DNA from: Gautieria morchelliformis
Lineage: Eukaryota > Basidiomycota > Agaricomycetes > Gomphales > Gomphaceae
Assembly (NCBI GenBank): GCA_015179125.1
Contig: WHVA01000172.1
Span: forward strand, 124,001 to 188,000
DNA: 64,000 nucleotides
Direction of reading: 5' to 3'
This document shows positions 33,228-43,881 of the stretch, one piece after another (position 1 is the stretch's first letter; every line of letters starts with the position of its first letter). The translations under genes were made by a program, and so were the position numbers. Under the pieces are notes generated by a model, which saw only the letters and a list, made by a program, of their open reading frames with translations, did no database searches and had not been told where the DNA came from.

Positions 33228-34080
33228 GAGGAGAAGGAGGAGGAGGAGGAGCTGGAGCCAGAGCTGATGGAAGCAGAGGAGAGGACAGCACAAGAGGTGG
33301 AGGAAGCAGAAAAGGACAAAAGTGAAATTATGGAAGAAGAAGGTGAACCTGGAGAGGAAGGAACGGAGAATGCACCTGTGAACATGAAACATCGCTGGAC
33401 ACCTCCAAAACCAAAGTCGAAGATCCCCAAAGATGCAAACCACCTGTTGGCAATAAGAGCAGCGGATAATCAGCTTGATATGGTCTTTCAAGGCCAGATC
33501 ACCGCGATGCTTGCATTCTTGTGGTATTACATGGCACCCAGTGGTGCTGGGTGGCAAGAAGCTTCGCTTCTGGCTGCAACTGGTGCTGGAAAGGGGAAAG
33601 GTCTTGCACGTTCTTTGCGCATCTGGGTATGGGACTTCCTGGAAGACAATGCGCACCTGCCAGTCAGTCTGTATGGATGTCACAACAAGTCATGACTGCA
33701 TGATGAGGATGTTGCAGAAGAGATTCATCTTCATCTGCAAGGGCTGGGAAAAAAGTACTTGTCAGCTATGGATATCATCCAGCACTCCGGAAGTCAAAGC
33801 TCATTTGAAGCTCAAGAAGACCCCAAGTGAACATACAGCATGGTGATGGATGCATGCCATGAAATACCGATATGGCAAGCAGCCAACTGGCATGTACATT
33901 GATGGGCATGAGTGTGAGGATGTTGTGGAATATCATCAAGAGATATTCCTGCCAGTATGGGCAAAACCTGAGGAGCAAACGATGACATGGACAAATGATA
34001 ACGTACCAATTCCACTCCGTGTCATGCCTACCTTTCCTGCTGAAAAGCGAGTCATTCTATGGACTCATGATGCTACGGTG
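33228..34080 (+). pseudogene. DDE-transposase-like gene body, truncated at a WTHD motif
   Basis: After the acidic tract the frame reads MKHRWTPPKPKSKIPKD, GQITAMLAFLWYYM and WQEASLLAATGAGKG. A stop at 33693-33695, a frameshift near 33780 and a TGA at 33844 (in a Trp-stop-Trp context) interrupt it. It resumes with YRYGKQPTGMYIDGHE, YHQEIFLPVWAK and VILWTHDATVD. A fungal transposase-like family has the series R(Y/W)GKQP..MYIDGHEREDVV and then THDES(T/I)F, in which the Asp is a candidate catalytic residue; I recall this as a pattern and could not check it. Here everything beyond WTHD is replaced by a minisatellite. The gene is dead. Confidence 0.55.
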
Positions 34081-34610
34081 GACGTGCACCGTGCGGCACC
34101 GCAGGGAGAGGGCGGCGGATGGGGCAGCTGTACCGGACGGAGGGGCAGCGGATGGGGCAGCTGCACCATACGGAGGGGGGCGGATGGTGCAGGTCCACCA
34201 TACCGACAGGCGGCCTGTGGTGGACGTGGACCGTACCACCTGGCAGGCTACGGTGCAGGTGCACCATACGGAGGTGCGGCGGATGGGGCAGGTGCACCCC
34301 AGGGAGAGGGCGGCGGATGGTGCAGCTGCATCGTACGGAGGCGCCGCGGATGGTGCAGCTGCACCGTATGCAGGGGCGGCGAACGGTGCATGTGCACCAT
34401 ACCGAGCGGCGCCCTATGGGGCATGTGCACCGCACCCATGGGCGCCGACGGTGCAGGTGGACCGTACTGACAGGCCGGGTACGGTGCAGGTGGGACACGG
34501 GGGCGGCGGATGGTTCAGGTGCACCGCAGGGAGTGGGCGGCGGCGGCGGGCTACGGGCACCGTACTGAGGCCGGGAGGTGGAGGCGTAGGAATGGGCGTC
34601 TGAGTTGAAC
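34081..34610. repeat. GC-rich minisatellite
   Basis: About 530 bp of imperfect repeats around GCGGATGGNGCAGCTGCACC and CCGTACGGAGG, with periods near 27-33 bp and some inversion (GTGGACGTGCACCG). It is open in several frames, giving Gly/Trp/Cys/Arg-rich nonsense proteins. It begins exactly where the transposase-like homology ends. Confidence 0.8.
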
Positions 34611-34849
34611 ACGGGTGTAATTTACAGCAGGTTGTAGATGTAATTTACAACAGGTAATTGTAAATGCTAGCAGGTTGTACATGTAATCTACAACGCTGTA
34701 CATGATTCCAACAGCCGGCGTCTGACGGCTATCCGGCCTTCAGCGCTCCTGCGCCCACCGCCGCTGCGCGCGCTCGCGCTGGTCATACCCCAGCATCTTA
34801 TTTATACAAGCGCTCCATCCGTGGCTGCGGCACGCTGCCCCTCCCTTAC
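34611..34849. other. Short spacer with TGTAATTTACA repeats
   Basis: Four degenerate copies of CAGGTTGTAGATGTAATTTACAA in the first ~90 bp, then GC-rich sequence. No gene is seen. Confidence 0.5.
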
Positions 34850-35500
34850 AATCAACATTTTATGCTAATGATCGGCGCAAGAGTCGCTGGGTTCATGAGG
34901 CTGAAAGACCAGAACCAGTTCTGCGGAGGTGACTGTGTCGTAGGTCAGGATGAATATCCTCTGTTTGGTTAAGCAGCAAACTACTACAAGGATTGCAGTG
35001 AATCCCGAAGATGCCGGCAACTGCTCAATGTAGCTGTTATGTGGAAGAAGCTTCAGCCAGGCCTGGAACCAATGCCTATTTTGACCGGCCTTCCCATCCG
35101 CCACCCTCCGTGAACGCGATCCACCCGTTCAACAGCACCACCCTCTCCTCCCGCCGGGGACCCGGCCTCCTACCTTCCACTCCCCGCATTCCCCGTCTTC
35201 CCGTGGTTCCCCTCCGTGCAATCGCAGCACTCGCAGTCCGCGAGCCTGCGCTATTCCCATGGAGATGGAATTCCAAGGTTGCTCGGGTATCGGAAGCTGC
35301 TGCAGGGAGCCGTAAGGCTGATGATGCTGTGACTTTGAACGCAAGCAAGTAGTGCAGGACTTGCAAAAGTCGATAACAAAAGACCGAAGTGCAGGCCATG
35401 GAGGGCACCCCGGCCACAGGGAGCCATCGTCCATGGACACGTCACTGACGCGTCCATGGATGCTTAACCCTAAGAGACCACAAGGGTCCATAGGAGCCAT
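34850..35500 (-). pseudogene. Gypsy (Ty3) integrase relic with a foreign insert
   Basis: On the minus strand 35415-35265 reads ALRSFVIDFCKSCTTCLRS and LQQLPIPEQPWNSISM. These are the integrase zinc-binding HHCC region and the start of the catalytic core. The core resumes at ~35030 with IEQLPASSGFTAILVVV and LTKQRIFILTYDT. The piece between (~35034-35257) does not belong to it. Only this part of a pol gene remains. The Zn-motif His residues are not all visible, so it is old and decayed. Confidence 0.7.
35034..35257. repeat. Copy of a 50.9-51.2 kb host segment, inserted in the Gypsy relic
   Basis: From ~35091 the sequence CCTTCCCATCCGCCA...AACGCGATCCACCCG and onward matches, in reverse orientation, 51050-51205 in this window over ~160 bp. 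That source region encodes a Ser/Pro-rich reading frame (INAIHPFNSATLSS on the minus strand). The insert separates NSISM from IEQLP of the integrase relic. No target duplication is obvious. Confidence 0.7.
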
Positions 35501-35502
35501 TT

Positions 35503-36232
35503 TCAACCACCATGTCTTCCATGCCACTGAAACTGCTCCAGACTCCATCTATCCCCCTTGCTGTTCAAGAACTCCTTTTGAATTCGATTCCTGTTCTTCT
35601 CAACGATAGGAAGCTCTTTCTCCACCGGATCGCCAACCATTGTAGGGTGGAAAGGTGCACCCTTTCTTGTTCTTGCCCTCTTTTTCTTCTGCTCAGCAAT
35701 CCGTGCAAGGTCAAGATCGTAAAACAACTCTGCGATCTGGAGAAATACTGAGTGAGCGTTCTTCACATGTTGAATCCATGAACTCACATCTGCAGAATGA
35801 TAGGTAGGTGGCCTTGATAGCCACGGCTTATTACTTTTAATGCACCTGACAGCCTTTTGCGCCGTCTCCTCATCTGTATTCTCGCTAAGCACATCCTCCC
35901 ATTGACTTTCATCACTCGACTGATATTGCGGGATGAACATCCAGTCGACTTTGCTACATTCTAGATTTGGTACTTGAACCCGCACCTCACGCCGAGCCAC
36001 GGCTTTCTGCGTGCAATCGTGCAGCTGACGAATGATTGAAACAAGGCAAGCACTTACATGGCTCTTATGTCCATCGCATCTATTTTCCTTCTCATCCGTC
36101 ACCTTTTCATCTTCCTCTTTCCGTTGTCTCTTGTAGAGATTTTTACATCCCTTGAACACTGTGCAAAGCTGCTCCAGAATATCATCATTACCAAATTTTG
36201 AAAATTCGGCTTTGGAAAGAGTTCCATGGCCC
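35503..36232 (-). pseudogene. Gene X, 3' part
   Basis: Minus-strand frame that is open at the insertion point (base 36232, HGTLSKAEFSKFGNDD) and ends with a stop at 35503. Motifs include LEQLCTVFKGCKNLYKRQRK, a candidate ~51-nt intron (GTAAGT...ACGCAG) near 36005-36055, VDWMFIPQYQSSDESQWE and PFHPTMVGDP near the end. I do not recognise the family. Basic and acidic stretches suggest a nuclear or nucleic-acid-associated protein, or an element-encoded accessory protein. The 5' end of this piece is cut by the solo LTR at 36233, and the frame continues on the other side of it at 39046-39077. Confidence 0.65.
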
Positions 36233-37313
36233 TGTCAAGATTGGTTTTCAGGCGTTAATATTGTGTATTAGTGAACACAGTGAATGCCCGAATAACTTGT
36301 GCGAATAAGTATGCCATTCGGCGAATAGGTGAACTGATGAATGTTCATGGAACAAGAGGGTTGCCCGAACGGGGGCTCGCCCTATCTACAGTCATAGCGA
36401 AATAGCTCGCAGCACTTGGCGATGTAACGTGCAAGATATTGCAGAAGGGCTGTCTAAGTTTTGACGGTCCCTTCGCTGGCGAAGGTGCTCCTTCAGAGCC
36501 CTTTGCCAACAGCACAGGAAGTAGTTTGAAGGCTAAGGTAATGAAGATGAAGTATGAGAACTCACCAGTGATGCCTAAGTCCTTAGCTGGTCGAAGATAG
36601 AAATCTTCAAGGAGAGGCTCAAGACAATGATCACAGCGAGGTCAAGTTTGCACAAGATGGACGACGTATGATAATTGAACTGGGGAATATACACGCAAAT
36701 GTAAACTACTTATATCGAATGCTTGTACGGTATCAGCGAATAGGAAAGAGGCCGTCACGAGTCAGGGTTGGATAGGGGTGCGCAGTCATGATACTAAGGA
36801 GATGGAATAAACATACAATAGAGTGAGGGAGGGGTGCGAACATGAAACGACGGAGAGTAAAGGTGGCAAAGGTACTTATGTACGAAACCATGTCTTGGGA
36901 CCCGCATACATGTCACCCTGCATGGACTCTTCGTCCACTGGGTAGATCCCACACGACCTATGAGAACGCTCTGCGAACATACTTTGGCCATACGAAAACC
37001 CAAAGGGGTTGGATTTAAGAAGATGATGGGGTTAGTGATGAATCATCACACCGGGTAAATGGTATCGATCGTATTTGATGGCGTGCCTTGTTGGCGAAAT
37101 GTGCGAGCAGCGAATAGCGGTTCGGCGAAATGCGGCAAAGGGTGAACGGAGAGAACATAGAGGAGGCGTGGCCGAAGGGGGGGGCAAAGCCGAGCGAACA
37201 CGGAGGAGGAGTAGCGAACGAGGGAATGGGGGTAACAAGGTGCAGGAAATACATAGGTCATGGCAATCTGATTGTCAGAACACCATCGAAGAGGACCGAG
37301 CAGAGGAGGTGAT

Positions 37314-38851
37314 TGTATGGGAACCGCTGTTCAACCAGCACACTACATGGTCTCGGATCTAGCTGTTCAACCAGCTCTCAAATGTCTCTTTATTGTAAAT
37401 TTGTAGTCTGCATCAAAGGCCTTTAAAAACAACCAATTATCGCCCATAAAAATGTCTACTGTCCTCATAAGGCCTATTCAAACATCCCTCTAATTATCTA
37501 TGAATTTTACCTATTTTTCCGAGGCTGTCTCCACTCAAACTCACTTATTTCTGTGCAGCAGAGTTGTGGATACACATGTCCCCACAACTCTGTTTCGGAC
37601 TTCCATTTTCAAACTCCGACCGGACGCTCGCGTCACTCGCGGCTTGTGCACCCGCGGTCACCCACAAATCCGGTCAGGTGGCTCCTTCAGACTCAGCCTC
37701 TGAGTTTGAAAAGCCTAGTCATTTGCTTGTACAGCCTCAATGACTCAACTGACTCATGCACACCTTGGTGAGTCACATGCTCATGACTCACCCAAGCTGT
37801 CATGAATCACCTGGGCCCTATTAATGACTCATTCCTGACAAATCAATCCCTGATTGGTGGAAAACCTAGTGGAGTCACCAGTAGGAGTCATTTCTAGTCG
37901 CTGTGAGTCATTATGAGTCAGACAGAACCTTCCTAGAGTCACATGCTCATGACTCACCCAAGCTGTCATGAATCACATGGGCCCAATTAATGACTCATTC
38001 CTGACAAATCAAGCCCTGATTGGTGGAAAACCTAGTGGAGTCACCAGTAGGAGTCATTTCTAGTCCCTGTGAGTCATTATGAGTCAGACAGAACCTTCCT
38101 ACACATTCCGAAAGCTTCTTCGTGACTCATTCCCCCATTCCATTAATAGATAGAAGGTCCTACCGCTTAGTTAAGCGCCTGTACAATACGATATAAAAGG
38201 AGGCCCTTTTTGCCTGCCTTTCATCAGCCAATCTACCCATCTTCTATCCTACACGTGACCTCGTGTGACTTGCATCTTACTAAGCTGCTAATCCCAGCTA
38301 GGGTTATTCACTTACTTTAGTGTCTAATTCCTTGTTAAGTAGTTACTTTACTGCTTAGCCACTTGGACTAATCCTCCGGGTGTAATTCTACAGAGTGAGT
38401 CTGTCAATTGAAAGTCTTGCCATTCGCACTCCAATACCCGAGACGATCTAGTCAGTTGATTTTCCTGATTAGAGACTTTCACAAGTCGCTTTGTTCACAA
38501 AACTCGTCCCTCGTTTTATTGCTGTGCGCTGGTAGATTATCAGGGCAGTCCATTTATAAACTCGCCTGCTAAGTACATTCCTTTATATTTTGGAATACGC
38601 TTGGACCCCGATAGTGTCCTTGAACCTACAGTCTTTTAGTTTATTGTTCAGTGCTGCTAAGAAACGCATTGCCTTCCATCCGTATTAACTTGGACTAGTT
38701 CTTACGTGGATTGCAACCAAGGTACAAATATTAAATTATTTCCGGAGTTGTGCTGCAGCATTGTTTAATATTCTTTGAGTCTCGTAAACGACACGTTCTG
38801 ATAGATTGAAGTGTTAGCAATAACACCAAAGTCTTGAAGGGTTCCAAAACA
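37314..38851 (+). mobile_element. Solo LTR, family C, nested inside family B
   Basis: A 1,538-bp insertion starting TGTATGGGAACC and ending GGTTCCAAAACA. The target duplication is GTGAT at 37309-37313 and 38852-38856. Family B sequence resumes directly after it. It has a TATA-like GATATAAAAGG at ~38191, followed by a pyrimidine-rich leader, as in a Pol II promoter of a large Gypsy-type LTR. Two tandem 166-bp copies lie upstream of that. Confidence 0.9.
37775..38106. repeat. Two tandem 166-bp repeats in LTR family C
   Basis: ACATGCTCATGACTCACCC at 37775 recurs at 37941, and the following ~160 bp match almost exactly. The repeat is rich in TGACTCA/ATGAGTCA, the AP-1/Gcn4-type palindrome. It lies ~100-400 bp upstream of the TATA-like box, so a tandem upstream activating region is plausible. 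Confidence 0.85.
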
Positions 38852-39045
38852 GTGATAGGCCCAACAATGACTGCTAAGTTCGTCCGAAGACGTTGATTGC
38901 TTGTTGACGGCATAACCATGGTCATTGTCGCGAACAGCGAGAATTGGTTGCCGAACATGACAATGGCGATCGGAACGAACACGGAGATGGAGTGACAAAT
39001 GGTAAGACAGAGCACCTGAATATGAGAAATAGACGCGTCATGACA

Positions 39046-39077
39046 GGCCCCACCCCACCGCGTTGGCTCGCACGATC
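39046..39077 (-). pseudogene. Gene X, 32-bp middle sliver
   Basis: Only 32 bases of gene X remain between the family B solo LTR and Cop-1, including parts of both target duplications. On the minus strand they read VRANAVGWG once one copy of each duplication is dropped. This is in frame with the pieces at 45700-46448 and 35503-36232. Confidence 0.7.
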
Positions 39078-39617
39078 TGTTGGGTGCATTTATGCTCCTG
39101 CACCAAAATCAAGCCAAATAGATTCCACCATTCGTATTTCTTTTGATTTTGACTTGAAACCATGCTGACATTCATTCTATGATTTTTCGAATTTTCCTTT
39201 GATTTTTTGAAGCTGTATTTCTACTTCTTTTCATGTTCTGTCCAACCGACCCTTTGTGGGTGGTTGTGGACAAATTTCCTTTTTGAGCTGCGGCTGTTCA
39301 CCACCGTGGTACGTTCTACGGGCGCTTAGCACGGCACAAGGTGGTATCACGGGCGCTAAAGCGCCGGCTAGTAGTACATGCGCATGAGACACATTTCCCT
39401 CCTCTCTCAGTGACAACTAAATTCACTGAGAGAGGCAAGTAAATTAGTCTTGTTTCCTTTCGATTTGTTGACCTAGAAATTCTGTAGTGAATTGATTTCT
39501 AGGTAGTGTATAATATATTTAGAGTGACAACTAAATTCACTGAGAGAGTGAATTGATTTCTAGTCGTCTTTTGAGCAGCAAGTCCATACCTACTGCCTAT
39601 AATTCCTGTCCTCTACA
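39078..39617 (+). repeat. 5' LTR of Cop-1
   Basis: 540 bp. Near its 3' end a perfect hairpin (CCTCTCTCAGTGA...TCACTGAGAGAGG, 13-bp arms) is followed by a second copy of ACTAAATTCACTGAGAGAG. The 3' LTR differs only by a handful of substitutions once its nested insertion is removed, so Cop-1 is fairly young. Confidence 0.9.
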
Positions 39618-39633
39618 GGGTTATGGGCCCCGG
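39618..39633 (+). promoter_or_regulatory. Primer-binding site, anticodon-stem-loop type (Cop-1)
   Basis: GGGTTATGGGCCCCGG directly follows the 5' LTR. GGGTTATGGGCCC is the reverse complement of the initiator Met tRNA anticodon stem-loop (…GGGCCCATAACCC…), with ATG pairing to the CAU anticodon. Drosophila copia and yeast Ty5 use a half-tRNA primer of this kind. The same 14 bases follow the 5' LTR of Cop-2. Confidence 0.7.
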
Positions 39634-42600
39634 AGACACTTCACAGAAGCTATTGGGTGTTGAGAAGCTTGCTACAGATGGAAGTAATTGGCCATTGTGG
39701 TGAGCCACTCTCATCAGCTATTTCGAGTCCAAAAATCTACTCAAGCATGTAGAAGGCAGAGTCACTCGACCTCCTGATCCTCCAGTCATGCCCCCAGGCC
39801 ATATTCTTACAGAAGCTGAGGAAACTCAGATGGATAAGGCTGAGGAGAAGCTGGAGAGATATCTGGCTAGAGAAGGACAAGCCAAGACCCAAATCATCGT
39901 CTCAGTGTCAGAGTCATTAGCTCTGATGCTACAGAAGCAGAAGACAGCAAAAGAGACTTGGGATGCACTGGTCAATGAAATGACCAAAAAGCCCAAGATG
40001 GTCCTCACCAGCCTGCAGAGACAACTCCGCAGTATGAGATGTCCTGAGGATGGAGACTTGAGAGATCATTTGGACAAGGCCCAAGACCTATATGCTCGTC
40101 TTAATGAGATGGGAGCCAGAGTTTCTGAAGAAGAATTCATGGACATTATCCTTGCGTCACTTCCACCATCCTATGAGGCAGTCATGAATGCCCTTACCAC
40201 TTCGCTTGAAGAATGCGGGATGCCATTAGTCCCTGATAATATTATTAGGGTACTAAAGGCTCAGTATGACAGGAAGAAAACACTCCCGCAAGAAGAGCAG
40301 GTGTTTATTGGTTCATCTACTAAGAAGGACCACAAGGGGCAGAAGACGCATACATGCAGTAACTGCAAAAAGCCTGGACATTCCATCGAAAATTGCTGGG
40401 ATAAAGGAGGTGGTAAAGAAGGTCAAGGACCATGTCAGAAGACAAAAGTCAAAGGCAAAAAGAAGAAGAAGGGTAAAGCAAAAGCGAATGTTGCCGAAGA
40501 AGAGACCTCTTCTGAGGAAAGTGGTTGATGGGCATCTTGCCTTCACCAATTTTGACGAGTGCTCTAATTTTAATTCGAGCACATCCTCAGGAGTTGTAGT
40601 GATACTCGACACCGGAACGACATCGCATATGACTCCTCATAAACATTTATTGAGGAACTACTGTCAATTCTCACAGCCGAGGACTATCCAAGCAGCCAAC
40701 AAAGGCACCTTTGATGCCTTCGGCTCTGGACTGCTCGTATTATCCAATAAGGTTGGAGATAAAACAGTAGAAGTCATGTTGCAAGACACATACTATGCAC
40801 CAAAAATTGCTGCTACCCTCGTCTCAATCGGTCGGTGCGATGATGCTGGCTACGATATTCGACTCGGTGGCCAGAAATGCACAATATCTAACACTGCTGG
40901 AAATGTATTGATGCAAGCACCGAAGGTCAATGGCTTATATCGACTAGACCTCCAGTCACCAAGTGCTCAAGCCCATATGTGTTTGTCTGCCATGGAAATC
41001 CATCAGAAGATGGGGCACATCTCACAGAAGTCCCTACAACATCTACTCAACCGTGGCATGATATTGGGCATTGAACTGAGCTCCACAGGCGATAAGATTG
41101 TCTGTGATGCATGCATTCAAGCCAAGATTTCACGCAAACCTCTTCCTTGAGAACCCAGAGACCGTACATCAAAATTCGGTGACAGAATTTATTCTGATGT
41201 CTGGGGACCTGCAAGACACCTCACGATGGATAAAAAGTCATATTATGTCTCCTTTATCGATGACTACTCAAGGGAATCGGTGATCTATCTCATGGCAAAC
41301 AAATCAGAAGCATTCTCAAAGTACAAACTCTACGAGGCTCTAATGCTTCGACAGAGAAATGTGCACATCAAGGCACTTGTTTCTGACCGAGGGGGCGAGT
41401 ATATGAGCTCTGAATTCGAACAGCATCTAGCCAAACAAGGCACGAAGCATCAGTTGACAGTACACGACACACCAGAGTCTAATGGTGTTGCCGAACGTCT
41501 GAACCGAACTCTCACTGAGAGAACTCGTGCCATGCTGTTGGAATCAGGCCTTCCTAAGATATTATGGGGCTATGCGATACAGCATGCCAATTATCTTAGG
41601 AATAGGACACATACAAGAGCTCTACCGGATAAAACGCCCTACGAGATGATTCACCATGAGAAACCGAATCTCAAAGACGTTCACGCGTGGGGAACTGAAG
41701 TCTATGTTAAGGTCACTCAGGGAGATAAATTGGCAGCTCGTGCCAAAAGAGCTCGGTGGATAGGAATTTCTGCGCAGAGCCATGGTCATTATGTTTATTG
41801 GCCTGACTTGCACAAAGTTTCTGTCGAGCGGAACATTGTGTTTGATTCAGAGATGAAGAAGGGAAAGGTCCCAATCATTTCTATTGAGGAATCCAAGCTA
41901 CCTACGTCTAGAGAGGAGAAGAAGGCCATTCCGGCATCAGCGCCTGTGCCTGGTCGCTTACTCAGCGAAGAGGCAAAGATCGAAGAAATTGATGAAAGCG
42001 CACCAGAGGAATATCTTGAAGAGCTGCAACCTATTCAAGGAGTTGATGACAGACCTAGAGAAGCTGACCCGATAAGGAGAAGCGAAAGGATTCGTCAACA
42101 ACAAGTGCAGCCGGCCCCAACAGGTCCCGTAACAAGATCTCAGACTCAGAGACAAGCTGGCGCACATATGACTACGCTAGCTTACGAGGACGTTGAGGAC
42201 CATAAAGAAGATTTATTCGACCAAGAATTATCCTCCGAGATTGATGGCATCAGTAGCTATGAGTTTGCCATCAGTGCGTTTCCAACCGACGGTCAAAACA
42301 ATGACAAGGCGCTGGATTTGAGTCAAATTGAACCTAGCAATGCAGACGAAGCTCTGAATCATCCTATATGGAAGAAATCAATGGACAAAGAGTACAAGGC
42401 CCTAATCGACAAGGGAGTGTGGGAACGAGCTAAACCACCTCCTGGAGCCAATATTGTCGGTAACAAATGGGTCTACCTTTGGAAGCGTAATCCAGAAGGG
42501 AAACCAATAATGCCTAAATCGAGAATGGTCGCCCAAGGCTTCACACAGAAGTTTGGAGTCGACTATGATGAAACATACTCACCTGTTGCTCGGTTATCCT

Positions 42601-43868
42601 CCCTACGGATCATATGCGCCATTGCTGCTAGGAATGACTGGCCTATTCATCAAATGGACGTGGACTATGCATACCTCAATGCTACGTTGCCTGAACCTAT
42701 TTACATGAAGCAGCCGTATGGATATGAGTCCGGAGACAAAGACGAAGTGCTACTTTTGAAGAAAGCACTTTACGGCCTCAAACAATCTGGAAGGGAATGG
42801 TACAAACGTCTAAGTGGTGAATTCCACAAGTTAGGATTCACCACATCAGCCACAGATGGGGCTGTATTTTATAGACGTGGCGGAAAGGGGCATGTGATCA
42901 TTGCAACAGCTGTGGACGACCTTACCATCACAGCTGAGAATCAGTCAGTCCTGGACGAAGTCAAACGGGATCTTGCTCAGGTCTTCAGTATGAAAGATCT
43001 AGGCGAGATTCATTGGCTATTGAACCTCAAAATCGAAAGAGACTGGCAGAAGAAAACCATTGCAATTTCACAACCCGCATACATCGAGAAGATCATCAAA
43101 AAATTCAATCTCGAAGATGCGAAGACTTATGCTACGCCTCTTGATCCAGCCGTAAAATTATCTAAAGACCAATGTCCTTCTACAGAGAGAGGCAAGAAAG
43201 CCATGTCGAAGTTTCCATACAGGCAAGCTATAGGATCACTGATGTGGGCAGCTGTAGCCACTTGACCTGACATTGCATTTGCGGTGTCATTGCTCTCACA
43301 ATTCCTCGAAAATCCAGGTGGCACACATTGGAATGCAGTCAAACGTGTCTTCAAATACTTGAAAGGCACGAAGCATTACAAACTCACACTTGGAAGAAAT
43401 CGAGACGGCTTGATGGGGTATTCAGATGCGGATTGGGGTTCACAGAGTCATAGGCGTTCATATTCGACATACTTATTTCAGATTGATGGAGGCACTGTTT
43501 CATGGAGTTGCCAGAAACAATCGATAGTAGCCCTCTCATCAACTGAAGCCGAATTCGTCGCCCTGACCCATGCGGGCAAAGAGGCTCTCTGGATGCGCCA
43601 TTTTATCTCTGAAATATTCCAACCACTGAACAGACCCATCCAAGTTTATTCAGACAATCAATCAGCCATTGCCATCACGTATGGCACTCAACAACACACG
43701 AGAACCAAGCATTTCAACATCAGATTATATTTCCTTCGAGATATAATCAAAAATCAAGAAGCCAAGCTCGTTTATTTGCCAACCGAACAAATGTTGGCAG
43801 ATATTCTCACTAAAGGACTTCCTAGTCCTAGAGTGAAGATCCTCAACGAGAAGCTTGGAATATATTAG
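39623..43868 (+). pseudogene. Gag-Pol polyprotein of Cop-1
   Basis: The frame can start at ATG 39623, inside the primer-binding site. A TGA interrupts it at 39701, and it is open from there to 40528. It holds a UBN2-type Gag and the zinc knuckle CSNCKKPGHSIENC (~40360). One extra T near 40530 shifts the frame. Next come protease ILDTGTTSHMTP (~40605), the GAG-pre-integrase block (ending DACIQAKIS) and a TGA at 41148. Integrase follows with FIDDYSR, DRGGEY and ESNGVAERLN (D-D-E positions present), then reverse transcriptase with QMDVDYAYLNA, LYGLKQSGREWY and AVDDLTI. The TGA at 43263 falls where ATRPDIAFAV is expected. RNase H ends at 43868 (STEAEFVAL, DNQSA). All domains are recognisable; the stops and the indel inactivate this copy. 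Confidence 0.93.
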
Positions 43869-43881
43869 GCTTGAGGGGGCG

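Larger units (their letters stand above)
36233..39045 (-). mobile_element. Solo LTR, family B, carrying a nested solo LTR
   Basis: On the minus strand it starts TGTCATGACGCG and ends CTTGACA, like the intact 1,273-bp copy at 44198-45470. The target duplication GGCCC is at 36228-36232 and 39046-39050. Net of the nested insertion at 37314-38851 it is ~1.27 kb. There is no internal coding region, so it is a solo LTR. It interrupts gene X. Confidence 0.9.

Noticed and set aside
34057..34612. Several 150-200 codon frames rich in Gly, Trp, Cys and Arg
   Set aside because: They overlap in five frames within a GC-rich minisatellite; absence of stops is a composition effect.
37741..38106. Tandem 166-bp repeats considered as a CRISPR array
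   Set aside because: There are two long, nearly contiguous repeats without unique spacers, inside a fungal LTR.
39418..39560. Hairpins in the Cop-1 LTR considered as a separate MITE
   Set aside because: The same hairpins occur at the same place in all three family LTRs and have no target duplication of their own.
40266..41150. Independent ORF starting MTGRKHSRKK
   Set aside because: Its first part is an out-of-frame overlap with gag. Only from ~40530 does it encode the Cop-1 protease region, as a continuation after a 1-nt indel.
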